NCBI GenBank assembly: GCA_012064415.1
Contig: SSNU01000249.1
Coordinates: forward strand, 310,001-374,000
Length of the DNA stretch: 64,000 nucleotides
Direction: 5' to 3'
From: Gyrodactylus bullatarudis
Taxonomy: Eukaryota > Platyhelminthes > Monogenea > Gyrodactylidea > Gyrodactylidae
Under the pieces are notes generated by a model that made no database searches, was not told the DNA's origin, and saw only the letters and a program-made list of their open reading frames with translations. Shown piece by piece: positions 10,714-22,700 of this stretch (the stretch's first letter is position 1; the number at the start of each line of letters is the position of its first letter). The position numbers were made by a program, and so were the translations under genes.

Positions 10714-12640
10714 ATGTCTCTGTTATTGGCCAAATAATATTAATTATAAGCTGATGAAAATATGAGCTCTCAGCTTCGTTCTATTCGATTTTAGCTCAAC
10801 TGAGAAATTAGTAATTTCAGCTACTCTCACAAGACTCTATAATTTTGTCTTATTTTTTCTAAAAATATGGAATCTATCATTATAGAGAAGAAGAAGAAGT
10901 GTAGAGAATACTCTCTCTTATGTATCTTTTTATTATTATTGATTCCACCCTTCAGAGAGACAGAGATATTCATTTATTATTTTAAACGCTTTCTTAAAAT
11001 ATCTATTCAATTTTTTTCACATGAATTTTGAGCACAAGTAAAAGAGAGAGAGAGAAAATTATAGTAAAAAAATAACAGTTTGCTTTTATTATACACCAAA
11101 AATTGTATACAATATTGTACTATATAATACATAAACAATAAATTATATATAAATAACTCAAGGTTTGAGTTTGTCTGATTATAAATACAGTAAAGCACAT
11201 CATGCCTACTATGGAAAGGAAGCCATTTTCCTCCACCAAGAACGGTAAATTTAATTTATAACAGGTGACAAAAAATAGACACATAAAATTGACCGATTCT
11301 TAATGCAACATTTCTAAACCTGCTATATTTTTATTGGCTTCTATTGGAAATTGAAGAATAGTAATTGTCTAGGTGTAGAATTTAGAGTAGAGTTACTCAA
11401 GTTACCCAGGAAATAACAACAAATCTCCTTTTGAAACCAGGGTAGGCAATGAAACTTTTGCTATAATCTGCCACAGAAATAATAAAGCAAAGAATTTCAT
11501 CATGACTTCCATCATTATGATAAGATTTTTAGTTCAGGAGTTGGGTAGTTTTTTAAGGTTAAGCAGATAGAGTTCAGGCGATTTCATATTTGAATTCTAG
11601 GTGTGATTACTACATTTAAGTTATTTTACTTTTCACCTATGACCCTGGGAAATAGATTTTCAAAAAAAGGTTTTGAACAAAAATAAAATGTTTTGAAAAC
11701 ATGAAATTTCTATGAATTGGTCTAGTTTGACCAATGATAGAATTGAAATCTTTGTGTATTCTAAGCGAGTAATTGATTTTCTATCGAATGAGTGTCAAAC
11801 AAAGTATTTTCTGTTTCTAAGATGTATAATGAGTTGGGCTCAGTGGGAATTGAAGGGTTGATTACAAAGATATTTAGCATTTTACTTATTTTGTGAGAAC
11901 TCATTGAGAATTGGACGGCGATTTTTAGCCCTTAAAGTCCCACTGTGACTCTAAAGACACATACCACTTAAGCGACTCATTATTACACATCTAAGCGTCA
12001 GAAAATACTTCGTTCACCACTCATTTCAAGATTAAATCTCATGATAAAAGTAGAGTATTTTAAAGACATACTTCAGTAGAAAATTAATTTTTTATTATAA
12101 TACTTAGTTCTATCGAAAAAGTCGGTATGAAAATGAGTTATAAGACCTCCCTAAACCTTAGAGTATAGCGTATTTTTCGAAACCATTATCTAAGTTGGAC
12201 GAATTCAGAAAAAATAATTATCACTCATAAGAGACCTTAATTAAACATAGCAGTAAAAAGACTAGCTCCTAAGGGAACTATGCGAGTTATATTGATCAAA
12301 AAAGGTTTGCTTGGCTCTTGACAGGTTCGTCTTCTGGGTTTCATTGGCCTAGGATACCCTGAAGAACTACATAGAATGTCTAAAAAAGTAAGGATCAAGA
12401 AATACTTTGTAAATAATTTTGATAGAAAGAATTTTGTGCTCTCAAACGGAACCTATTCCAATAACATGCATGGTTATCGTTTTACTGTAGTTGCTTGCTT
12501 GAGTGATTTTGTCTTTTAGAAGTACATTTTCATCGACATGGATTTCTCAATGTCAAAAAATTTAATATTTTTCTTAAATCGTAATAAAAAAACTTATTGT
12601 AAATAAGCACAATGTAGAAATTACAGTGTTTTTAGACATT
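10714..12640. other. Long intergenic region
   Basis: No supported gene on either strand. A short GA run (11045-11056) is present. From about 12640 to 12720 the sequence matches, inverted, a segment at 47955-48020, so the Penelope-related repeat may begin there. Confidence 0.5.
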
Positions 12641-12780
12641 AAACCTACTAGCAAAGTGTGGTCACTGGTTATTACTATATCCATGTGAATCTAACTTGAT
12701 GGAGATTGTCTTCTCACACCTAGATGTCAGAATTCAGATAAGCAAGTGTCAATTCCATAAGAGAGTCAAATAATATTCAA

Positions 12781-13960
12781 CTCACGGTGGCAGATGTAGA
12801 CGCGTTTCGTCCTTGTTAGGACTCGTAATATGAGTAGATATCAGTAGATAATTTTTTCTCTAAGATGAATTCGTTTCATCTGAATATAGTTTTTACTATG
12901 GAAAGAGAATCTAATGGTATCTTGAGTTTCTTAGATGTCAAATTGACTAGAAGAGAAGATGGATCAATTCTGAGAAATATTTATTAGAAGAAGACTGACA
13001 ACGGGAAGTATCTACATTATGCCAGTTTCAGTCCTATTTCTCATAAAGTTTGCTTAGTAATTGTTCTAAGTAAGAGGATAAGAAAGATAGCAAGCCCTGA
13101 GGAATGGTCTAACGAAATAGAGAACGTGAAGTTAAGTCTGAAGGAAAATGGTTATCCCAGAAAATTTGTTGACAAATTCATGAACCCATGGATAGAAATG
13201 AGGTTGTCGAAACAGATGAATTGGAGAAAACAACTATTTTTATGAAGCTCAACTTCAAAGGTGATGGGTTCAGTAATGACATTAGAAGAAGGCTAAATGA
13301 TCTCATCAATCAACATACAATTGAAAATTGTATTTAAAACTCAGAGATTGTTTAACCTGATCCATAAAAATTTACTGAAACCTGAAGAGAAAACTCTATT
13401 GATTTATAAATTCCAATGTGACTGTGGAGCTACATATATAAGACGTACAATTAGGAAGTTGTCAACTAGAGGGAACGATCATCTTAAGAAAGACACAGCG
13501 GTGACCAGGCATCTAAGACAGGAAGGGCATGAAGCTTCAATCTCAAACTTTTCTATTTTATACAAAAATGCAGGGGATGACAGTACAGACGTTTGGGTGA
13601 AGGAGAAATTCTTCATAAATAGATATAAACCAAACTTATGTGTTCAAAAAAACTGTTCGTATAATCTTCAACTACCTTGGCCTATGTGAGCTTTTTCACT
13701 TTTCTCTCCATTGTTGCTACTTATTGGAGAGTTTTGGTGTTTTTTTAGCTTACATTATATTCTTCTTTAACATTTACTATTTCTTTCATAATTTGTAAAA
13801 TATTATCTCGAATGAATTCTTAACTAATATCATTTCTGAAGAATTACCACTGATGATGCTTCAAGAAATGTACATTTGGTTTTAATATATCGTTTTTCTA
13901 ATTTTCCAAATATGATTTTAAGTGGATTTTCGGACGTATTTGAAAATTTACGTGAATATT
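12781..13960 (+). mobile_element. Penelope-like retroelement, decayed (RT C-terminus + GIY-YIG)
   Basis: Reading through stops and frameshifts, 12890-13140 encodes the C-terminal part of a Penelope-type reverse transcriptase: GILSFLDVKLTRREDGS, then a YLHYASFSPISHK block. Next comes LNFKGDGFSNDIRRRL (about 13245-13295), and an open 130-codon frame (13297-13689) carries the GIY-YIG endonuclease region: KFQCDCGATYIRRTIRKL then RGNDH, TAVTRHL and EGHE. RT followed by GIY-YIG is the defining architecture of Penelope-like elements. The catalytic fingers and palm of the RT are missing (5' truncation), stops interrupt the rest, and GIY-YIG shows YIRRT where YIGxT is usual, so it is dead. The 3' tail (13690-13960) recurs at 4500-4960. 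Confidence 0.85.
12789..12830 (-). ncRNA. Degenerate hammerhead-ribozyme-like motif
   Basis: On the minus strand the sequence reads GAGTCC-TAACAA-GGAC-GAAAC-GC-GTC. That is a perfect 4-bp stem II with a 6-nt loop, the invariant GAAA box and a GUC cleavage triplet, the arrangement seen in hammerheads of Penelope-like elements. The upstream CUGAUGA box is degraded (ATTACGA) and no stem I partner for the downstream TACATCTGCC is visible. It is probably a non-functional remnant of an element terminal repeat placed inverted to the RT. Confidence 0.4.
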
Positions 13961-14541
13961 CAGATTTGTTTAATCAAGATTGTGAAAATCTTTGATTCAA
14001 GAATTATTCTCTATTAGTAACGGATTCTTTAAAATCAAGAGAAGTGTGAGAGAAATCTATTGTCACACTTAAAAATACACATTGATAGCCCAGAAAGGCT
14101 GTTATTTGAAAATATTCTCCATTTGATGAGAGAATTTTGAAAAACAAATAAAGATACAGGTAAAACCACAGGTGAAAGTAGAACAAATTAATATTAATCC
14201 TGATAGTAGGCTTGTTATATTTGTTTTTTGAGGAAAAGAATGGTGACATTTAATTCGTCAATCTCTATGGACCAATCAGAGTCGATTATAAGATTATGAA
14301 GTTTGGAATCTATGATTTTTCCAGATTTCTCGATGTTTTTCATCAAGAATTCGAATTTTTGAAGATTTACTACTCTACTACTCATGTTGCCCACTTTTAC
14401 TATTTGAGCTGAAAATTTTTATTGATTTGAAAGCTGTAGGTTGATCAAAAGAGCTTTTTCAGGATCATAGATTTCGATGATTCGAAGCAGTTAAGTACTG
14501 ATATTTGGGATCAACATTAGACTAAGAAATCAGCAGAAGGC
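13961..14541. other. Non-coding stretch
   Basis: No gene seen. Around 14405-14480 a segment (GAGCTGAAAATTTTTATTGATTTGAAAG) recurs at 21430-21510 and belongs to the fold-back repeat family seen throughout the window. Confidence 0.4.
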
Positions 14542-14564
14542 TTGCTTTTTTTTACTTTTTATAA

Positions 14565-14751
14565 TGAGACAAAACCCATGAATGCCGATGATATCTGCTC
14601 CCTGATGACAGTCCGAAACATAGACTTCAAGTTCACACTTCCGACAAATAGATGGCGTAGCAATGGGACCCTCACTGGGCCCAATCCTCGCAGACCTCTG
14701 AGTCCTATTCCTAGCATGCCTGGAGTCGTCAAAAATGTATCTTTTAAGTGA
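14565..14751 (+). other. Isolated GC-richer open frame, possible exon remnant
   Basis: A frame of about 60 codons (NETKPMNADDICSLMT ... RRPLSPIPSMPGVVKNV) with base composition clearly richer in GC than its surroundings. It looks like former or present coding sequence. No clear splice partners were found and no family recognised. Confidence 0.25.
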
Positions 14752-14944
14752 ATTTTGATGATTTTAGGGAAAATGGGATTTTTGTATATCAGAACATGAA
14801 TTTTATTTTGACTTTCAATAAGTGTTTTTCTGGTTGAAACATCAATTTTTGATCAAGGCATAAAACTTTGTTCGGGGAATATTTTGTATTGTATTACAGT
14901 ATAACCTTTGCATCAGTATGTTTATAAATTAAATACTTTGATAT

Positions 14945-15765
14945 AAGTTTTGAGCCAGTACGAAATCATTATATCCTTTGAATAAATACTTTCTCTAGAG
15001 TTTTACTGAATTTACTCTTTAGATACAATTTATATCTAGAGTTTTTTGTGTTTCACTAACGATTAGAATTGATTTTCAGAGAGGGATTTGTAATTTATTG
15101 CCAAATTTTGTATTAACCTTTTCGGTGCCGAGACTATTTCACAATTTTTATGAAAACCAAAATTTAGGTATGAAGATACCAAGTTATTTGGCCAAAAATA
15201 TTACAAATGCAAGTTCACATTTTGGGCTTCAATTTAAACTCAAATTAATCCAGAAACCTATCAAACTGGTAGAGTTATGAAGGTTCAAAAAAATTGGAAA
15301 ATGGACATCTATGTCCATCGGCACCGATAGATGTTAAAGATGTCTCAGAATGACGATGTTAAAATTCTCATGATTACTTACTTGGAACAAAAAACTGAAA
15401 ATTCTCTCCGAAATTGAATATTTTTCGTAAGTCGTATAAAGATCTTACAGAACGCTGAAACAAGAAAATCATCAAGTGTTTATTACCTCTTAAATCGATA
15501 TGATGTGCTGATTGTTGATGGATGAGAGACGGAAAAATACTTGAATTCGTACATGAAAATGAAGTTTTCAGTATTATCAAGACTGCTCATTCAAAATGTT
15601 GATACAATTGGGTTTCATTTCTTTATTAATTAAAAACATAATTTAAAAATGTATTAGAGAGAATAGAATATAAGATATAAATTTTATCTAAAGAGTAAAT
15701 TCAGTAAAACTCTTGAGAAGGTATATATCAAGGTATATACTGATTTCGTACTGGATCAAAACTTT
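14945..15765. mobile_element. Fold-back element (FB2)
   Basis: The segments 14945-15045 and 15665-15765 are inverted copies. Both contain CAGTACGAAATCA and the GAGTTTTACTGAATTTACTC core in opposite orientation. The intervening sequence includes a TTAA-flanked MITE at 15113-15337. Confidence 0.6.
15113..15337. mobile_element. piggyBac-like MITE, copy B
   Basis: TTAA at both ends (15113-15116, 15334-15337). It is a near-full-length inverted relative of the element at 29286-29509, sharing CGGTGCCGAGACTATTTC, CAAGTTATTTGGCCAAAAAT and ATGGACAT-x2-ATGTCCAT. The right terminal repeat is partly decayed (GCACCGATAGATG instead of GCACCGAAAGGG). Confidence 0.8.
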
Positions 15766-16707
15766 TTTTTTCTGTAGGATGCTGAAATTCCATGATATTT
15801 TCAAGTGAATATTCGATCAATAATTTTCACAATATAAAAGGTGAAATAATTAAAAGTGGGGGTCAAGAAGTGATTTTGAATAGTCAATTTTTGATCTGAC
15901 ACGAGTAATTATAGATTTAAGATCATGTATGCTCGAAATTTTTAATTATCTGATACCGAGATTTTCCCAAACATCTTCAACATATGCCAAATTAATCGGA
16001 ATTTTTTACGTAGTGCCGATTAAAAATACCTTACAAACCTATTACTATTTAAAATTGCATTCAAACGGCTCAAAATTAAGATTTTAATCGATTGTAATAG
16101 TATAAAAATTCATTGAAAATAGTTGGTGCTAATTCATCGGCATTTTCAATTGCGATTTGGGGTATCTAAGCAAAATTTAAAATACATGGTTTAATAGGAA
16201 CTTCTTCACGTTGAAAAATTCTCTTTAAAATGAGCTTTGCACATCAGGATGTTAAAAAAATTCCCTCTCTCTAATACTGTATAGTATATGTATTTTTTAA
16301 TACCATGTAATTTTCAATGTTTATAGAAACCAAGAAATTCAAATAATTTATCGGCATTAAAGATAAATTTCATCACCTGAAATACTTTTGGGTTTGTTTT
16401 ATAACGTTCTGGTTAATTTACCTTGATATCTGTCTCTTGTTTCATTAGATAAGATAAATCAATGCTATGAGTAGATGGGTCCTTAGTAATCTCTTAGTTT
16501 TGTGAAATTATCTCGTCATGCAATCTTTCATTACATTTTAGGTACAATTGAGAGAGTAGTAAAACTTTTCTGCGTGTCACCATTTGCGAGTACTTTCTCT
16601 CTTCAATCTGATTGGTCTAACAAATTAATTTGTTTTTACTTGACATACCTGAATTACATTTAAATAAAATAAAGAAAGTCTCATCTATAAGGTAAAATAA
16701 TTCTATT
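15766..16707. other. Region upstream of calpain, no gene seen
   Basis: AT-rich, no open frame of note. Presumably holds the calpain promoter; no consensus element is convincing. Confidence 0.4.
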
Positions 16708-19700
16708 ATGGATAAAAAGAGGACTAGTAAAGTAAAGATTGTAAGCTGGTTAGAGTAATCATAGGTCTACGATGATTCCGGTATAAGTTGGGGACGGACA
16801 CCACATGAAATGATCAGAAATGGATTATCCATACCAAGATCCTCGGAAACAGAAGCTAAGGGAAACAACTCGCAGAAAATGGACCTTTTCAAACAGAAGA
16901 TCGAGGAGAAAAGTAATGATTTCTAAATTTATTTCTCCCCAGTGGTCGACTACAAAATGAAAAAGGAAAAGTCCAAAAGAGCTGAATACATTGCCGATTT
17001 GCCCTTTAATCTTACAGCAAAGACCATGTTGAAGTCTGAATTTCTAAAGATTGCTCAAGACAAGAAATTCGATAAGTTGAAGCAAAGTCTCTTGAGTTCA
17101 AAACAACTCTACGAGGATCCTGACTTCAAGCCAGATAAGTCTTCTATTGGTGAAATAGCCAATTTTAAATATGAAGTTGAATGGTTGCGGGCTAAAGTGA
17201 GTATTTTTCAAAGATTTCCCTATTGATTTGCAAATTGTAATCACTGATTAATAGGGTCTAAGAAATAGTGCCAAATAAATTATAAAATAGTATTTCATAA
17301 ACTGGAAAAAGTACTTTAAAGAAAATTTTAAAAATTGTTTGAAATTTCGAATTCTAATAGGAATATTTTCTAACATGGTGCAAAGCTTTGATCCAGATGC
17401 TAGCTGTTTACGTGATGAAAGTTCTCATGGAATCAGGAATCTAGTTTACACTTCATCAAAAATTTCGCTTGGTCGTTTACTAATTGACATGAAGATGAGA
17501 ATTTACTTTTTTTTACAAAAGACTCAATATCTTTTTCAGGAAAGACAGAATTTATTTTTTCGAATTCCATAATGAAATAAGCCAATAAGTTGGGGAAATT
17601 AAAAAAATCTGAAAAAATTCAATCTGATCAAAATTGAGCGGTTTTTGAATTTCGAAAATGCATCAAATTTCCACTTTTTCAAATTTTGATCTGAAAATTT
17701 TTTATCTATCTCGAAGATTTGAAGCTGTTAAATGCAGATCAGCATAAAGAATTCGAATTCGGCTGCAGACATTTATAGAAATTTGTCATTATTGTGAGAA
17801 ATCGAAAAATTTGAATTCATTGAATCCGAAATTTATGTTTAACTTTTTCTCGAAAACAGAGGAATCCTTTTTACCTCCACAGCCCAATTCGAATTCTTTA
17901 TATAATGCTGATCTTAAATATCTGCATTTAACTGCTTCAAATCTTCGAGATAGATAAAAAATTTTCAGATCAAAATTTGAAAAAGTGGAAATTTGATGCA
18001 TTTTCGAAATTCAAAAACCGCTCAATTTTGATCAGATTGAATTTTTTTAGTTTCCACAATTTATTGGCTTATTTCATTATGGAATTCGAAAAAAAAATTT
18101 TTCTGTCTTTCCGGAAAAAAATATTGAGCTTTTTGTAAAAAATGTAAATTTCTGAGACTTGATTTAAAGATTAGTACAAAAAAGTACCACTGCAACCTTT
18201 AAATACAGAAATAGTACCAGCTATCTTTGAATTAGGGTTAGATGAGCAGACTTTTTCTTCAGATTATATAAAAATCGACCTAGATTTTTTGAGGTCTTCA
18301 CTAATTAGCATCATATTTTGGTATCGGAATTAAAATTGTTTCTTGACTTTTTCTAGGTTATTCTTCAACCATTTTTCTATCATATTTCAAATTCGACTAC
18401 ATTTTTGAAATTAGATAATTTTTTTAGCAAATTAGTCCAGATGCTGAATTCATTAAATCAGGAATAAGTCGCTTTGATATAAAACAGGGAGTATTGGGTT
18501 AGTGCAATAAATTATTTATTTATCAATTAAATAAAATTCTTGAACCGTTTAGGTGATTGCTGGCTCTTAGCTGTTATCTCTACAGTATCTGAGCATAAGA
18601 AAATGATTGAATGGTGTTGCCCGCCAGATCAATTCCTTCAAGGAAACCAATACACTGGAATGTTTATGTTTAGATTCTGGAGGTTCGGCAAGTGGGAAGA
18701 AATCATAGTTGACGATTATCTCCCCGTTATGAAAGGAACAAAGAATCTTCTCTTCTTACATTCCTCGGATAAGAGTGAAATGTGGTCGGCCCTGATGGAA
18801 AAAGCATACGCCAAGTAATTCTAATTCTAAAAAGGCGATTATATATTTGATTACAGCTATTGCTTCACGATAAACTCAGCAAATAGCTTGTCTTAAAACA
18901 TTGTTAAAAACAGGTAGAAAGAATTACTCGTTTTTAAAAGAACTAAAAATTTAATTGAAATCTTAATCTGAGAGGATGCAGTTTGGTTAATAGAGAAGTA
19001 AAGCTTCTTGAGGAGCATAGATGATAACAGCTATCTGGAGGTGGTATTTTTACATTATGAAGTTAAAGACCCAAAAAAAACAGTAAAAGATAGGTCTTTT
19101 GTCTAGATTCTTTAAAAAAATTGAATTCTCGCTCTGATTCTGAAGGATCCTAGTAGAAGGGCCAAACGACAACCGATGAGATGAAAAACTAGAAAATATT
19201 AACTTTTCTTTCTCATTAAAATCATACAAATTTTCAAAAATTATTAATTAAATTTATTTAATTAATTATTAGTTACATGAAAAAGGAAATATAATCAAGA
19301 CTTGTTCATATATTTCAAAATTTTCCTCTTTAATTTTCTAAGATTAAATGGATGTTATGCAAACCTCGTGGGCGGTCTTCAATCAGAGGCAATGGAAGAT
19401 TTAACTGGAGGTATCTGTGAGACAATTCCTTTGAATAAACCAACGAAGGAACTTGAGACAACCCTCCAAGATCATTTCAACAGATGCTGCCTCATGGGAT
19501 GCTCAGTTGATGTAAGTTTATATTTCAAGAACTCTCAAGAGATCTTAATTAGATCATCTAATGCAGCTCTAGAATAAAATTAAAATTATTTGAGGAATAA
19601 ATTCAAAATTTGAAACACTGCTAAAATTATTACATCTAGATGAAAATCTCAGATCTTGAAAGGCTTTTGGGAGAAAATTGATGTAGATTACTTTAAGATT

Positions 19701-22700
19701 TAAGTAGTCTCTAAAAATCGTTTCCCCACCTGAAATGATTTTAGTACTAAAATTTCTCTATTACCTTTTTCAGATGAATTTCGTTCAGTTTTCAATTTCG
19801 TAAAATTTCAATTAAATATTGTAAATTTTCAAATCTTTTTCGTATGTATAATAAATTAAAATAATTAAATAAAAATATTTTCAAATCTTTTTCGTATGTA
19901 TAATAAATCAAAATAACTAAATAAAAATATTTTCAAATCGTTTTCGTAAGATTCGTAAAATATTTGTGTTATTTTTCGATTCAATTTTGTAAACTGAAGT
20001 TTTCTATTTCGTAAATTTAGAAATGGTTTTCATAAAACTAGATAATCAATTTCGCATATTAAAATAAATTTATTCATTCTTTCAAATCTCTTAATTTTGT
20101 AACAATTTGATAGTATTTTTCAACATGATAACAAAAAGAACTTTTTTAACATTACTAAACATATTAGCTTCGCTCTATTTGCAGACTCTTCCAGTTTTTG
20201 TATCCGTAAAAAATAAAAACTGATTTGTAGGACTGTGTTATAAAAGTTTTAATCGAGTTTTTTCATAAAGAATGTTGATAAGTGGAAAGTGGTATACTAT
20301 TTTGATTAGACATGCTTCTTAAATTATAATTTTGATCGATTTTAATGGAGGATACTGGGAACTTTTTAATGATCAAAGCAAATTCGCTTACTTTGATCAA
20401 GTTGACTTTAAAATCATATCTTTTATTATTTTAGTCCAAAACTGGTGAATCAAAGTTGTCTAATGGAATTATTGCTGGACATGCGTATTCAGTAACAGGA
20501 ATGACCCGTGTAAATTATAAGGGCAAGGAGCAGGTCCTTATAAGGGCGCGTAATCCCTGGGGAAATAATTACGAATGGAACGGAGCTTGGTCAGATCGCT
20601 CAAACGAATGGAACGAAATCTCACCTGAAGAGAAGAAACGCATAAATCTTGAAGCTTCCAGTGATGGAGAGTTCTGGATGTCATTCGAGGCATTCACTGA
20701 TGTGTTTGATCGAATTGAGATTTGCTCTCTTGGAGTAGAGAGTTTGGAGGATGGCACAACCATTAGAAATCAGTTACGCTTACAGGAAAGCTTCTTTGTC
20801 GGTGAATGGATTGCTAATGTCAACGCTGGAGGCTGTGCCAACAATAAAGGTAAGAATCTAATTTTAACGTCGTACTCAATGAGCAATGTTATGATAAATT
20901 AAGAGAATACTGAATAAAACTGAATCAGTTTCATAATAAAATCAGATCAACAATCATCATCGAAACGTTTGGATGACCGATGACTGAGAATTCTAATGTT
21001 GATCTAAGTTATAATAAATTTTACATGTGATAGACCCGTTTTCTTTTCTACTCTGCTCTAATGTTCCCTTAAGCTTTGGTTACACTCTTAAATCAGGCTT
21101 ATTTTGAATAAGTTGAATGGTGAAAAACTGTCTACCAATGAAATCTATGTACATCAAATTTTTTCAATAATAACCAATCGAGGATAAAGTGAATAAATTT
21201 TCTTTGGAGATCAGGGGTTAAGAATTACTTTCCAGTCAAAAGTTTTGAGAAATGTATTTAAATTCTTGATTCAAAGAATAAAATATACATGGATGCTCTG
21301 GAAATGAATTTCTCAGGAGAAAGTTATAAAAAAATGGGTTGATTTACTAAAAAGATTTTTTGGAATCCTAATCGTGTTGCCCGCTTTTTTATTCTGAAAA
21401 AAAAATTATTTCCATTTTTTCGAACCTTGAGCTGAAAATTTTTATTGATTTGAAAGTTGGAGGTTGATCAAAAGAGGTTTATCAGGATCAAGATTAGACA
21501 AGAAAATCAACTCAACTGAATCTTATCTGATGCATAGCCTTATTATCGTTTGGGAGCTGAAATTCGATTTTTTGATCATTTTCACTTCTTGAATTTTTTT
21601 CTTCACCTGGTAAAAGTTGTTTTTAATAAGAAACTTCATACTCATGATATTAACAGTATATTATTTTTCTAGCGACTTATCCGAAGAATCCCCAGTTCCT
21701 AGTTGAAGTGCCAAAGTTGCCATCTGGAGAAAAGAATTTAGTTACAATTGGTCTCATGCAGAAAGATATGAGACAAATTAACAAGGGAACATTCCTGATC
21801 ATCGGGTTTGCAATCTATAAAGTGGGTCCCAAATAATATTCTAAGTAGAGAGTGAAAAGTAGTTTTGTAACACACGATAATTTTCGTGGCAAAATATCGA
21901 AATTCAACATAACATATCATGATATATTAAAAAAACTACATTATTATTTGTTATTATCTGTTTTAAAATTGTATATATATCTAGCCGGTGTAAGAGTCTG
22001 ATGAGATCCGGTGAAATATAAGCTTTATCACTAAATATTCACTTGTGTTCTAAATCCTTACAATGAATTCTTCATTGGAAACAGATAATACATTATTATT
22101 ATTACGATATAATTTTCAATATGCTACGAGTTATATTAATTTTGTGATATGATTATCGTATGATGTAACATAGGATTTTATATTGTTAATTTTGTAATTA
22201 TAATTTTTTGTATAATATCAATTATGTTTAAAACTTCTGATATATAAAGTTTGGTTTAGGTGGTATACTGCCCACCCTTAATTTTAAATTAAATATTATG
22301 TAAAGCAACGACTATGAAAAATAAAAATAATATATAAAAAACAAGTTTAAAAAGGATAGACGCAAATTTAATTTTAAATGATAAGAATTCGACTCTCAAA
22401 TGGTCATTTAGCTTTAACTGAGAAAATACGCTTAATTAATTTGATATTATTACATAAAATTTGAAGGTTCCTGATGGGACCAAGGAGATTTTGCCAGTTG
22501 ATTTCTTCAATAAAAATCGATTCTTAGCCATAAGTGAATACGCCTCGAAAAGAGAAGCAGTTTTGAGAATAAAACTCGATCCTGGGACCTATATGATAGT
22601 TCCAAGTACCTTTGCACCAAACGAAGCAGCCAAATTTATAATTAGAGTATTCACACCTATTGCCCTTGAAGATAAGTAAGCTGAATTTCGTCCTATACAG

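Noticed and set aside
20569..20763. Antisense 64-codon frame, repeated at 28928-29122.
   Set aside because: Shadow of the calpain exon 7 coding strand; duplicated only because the exon is.
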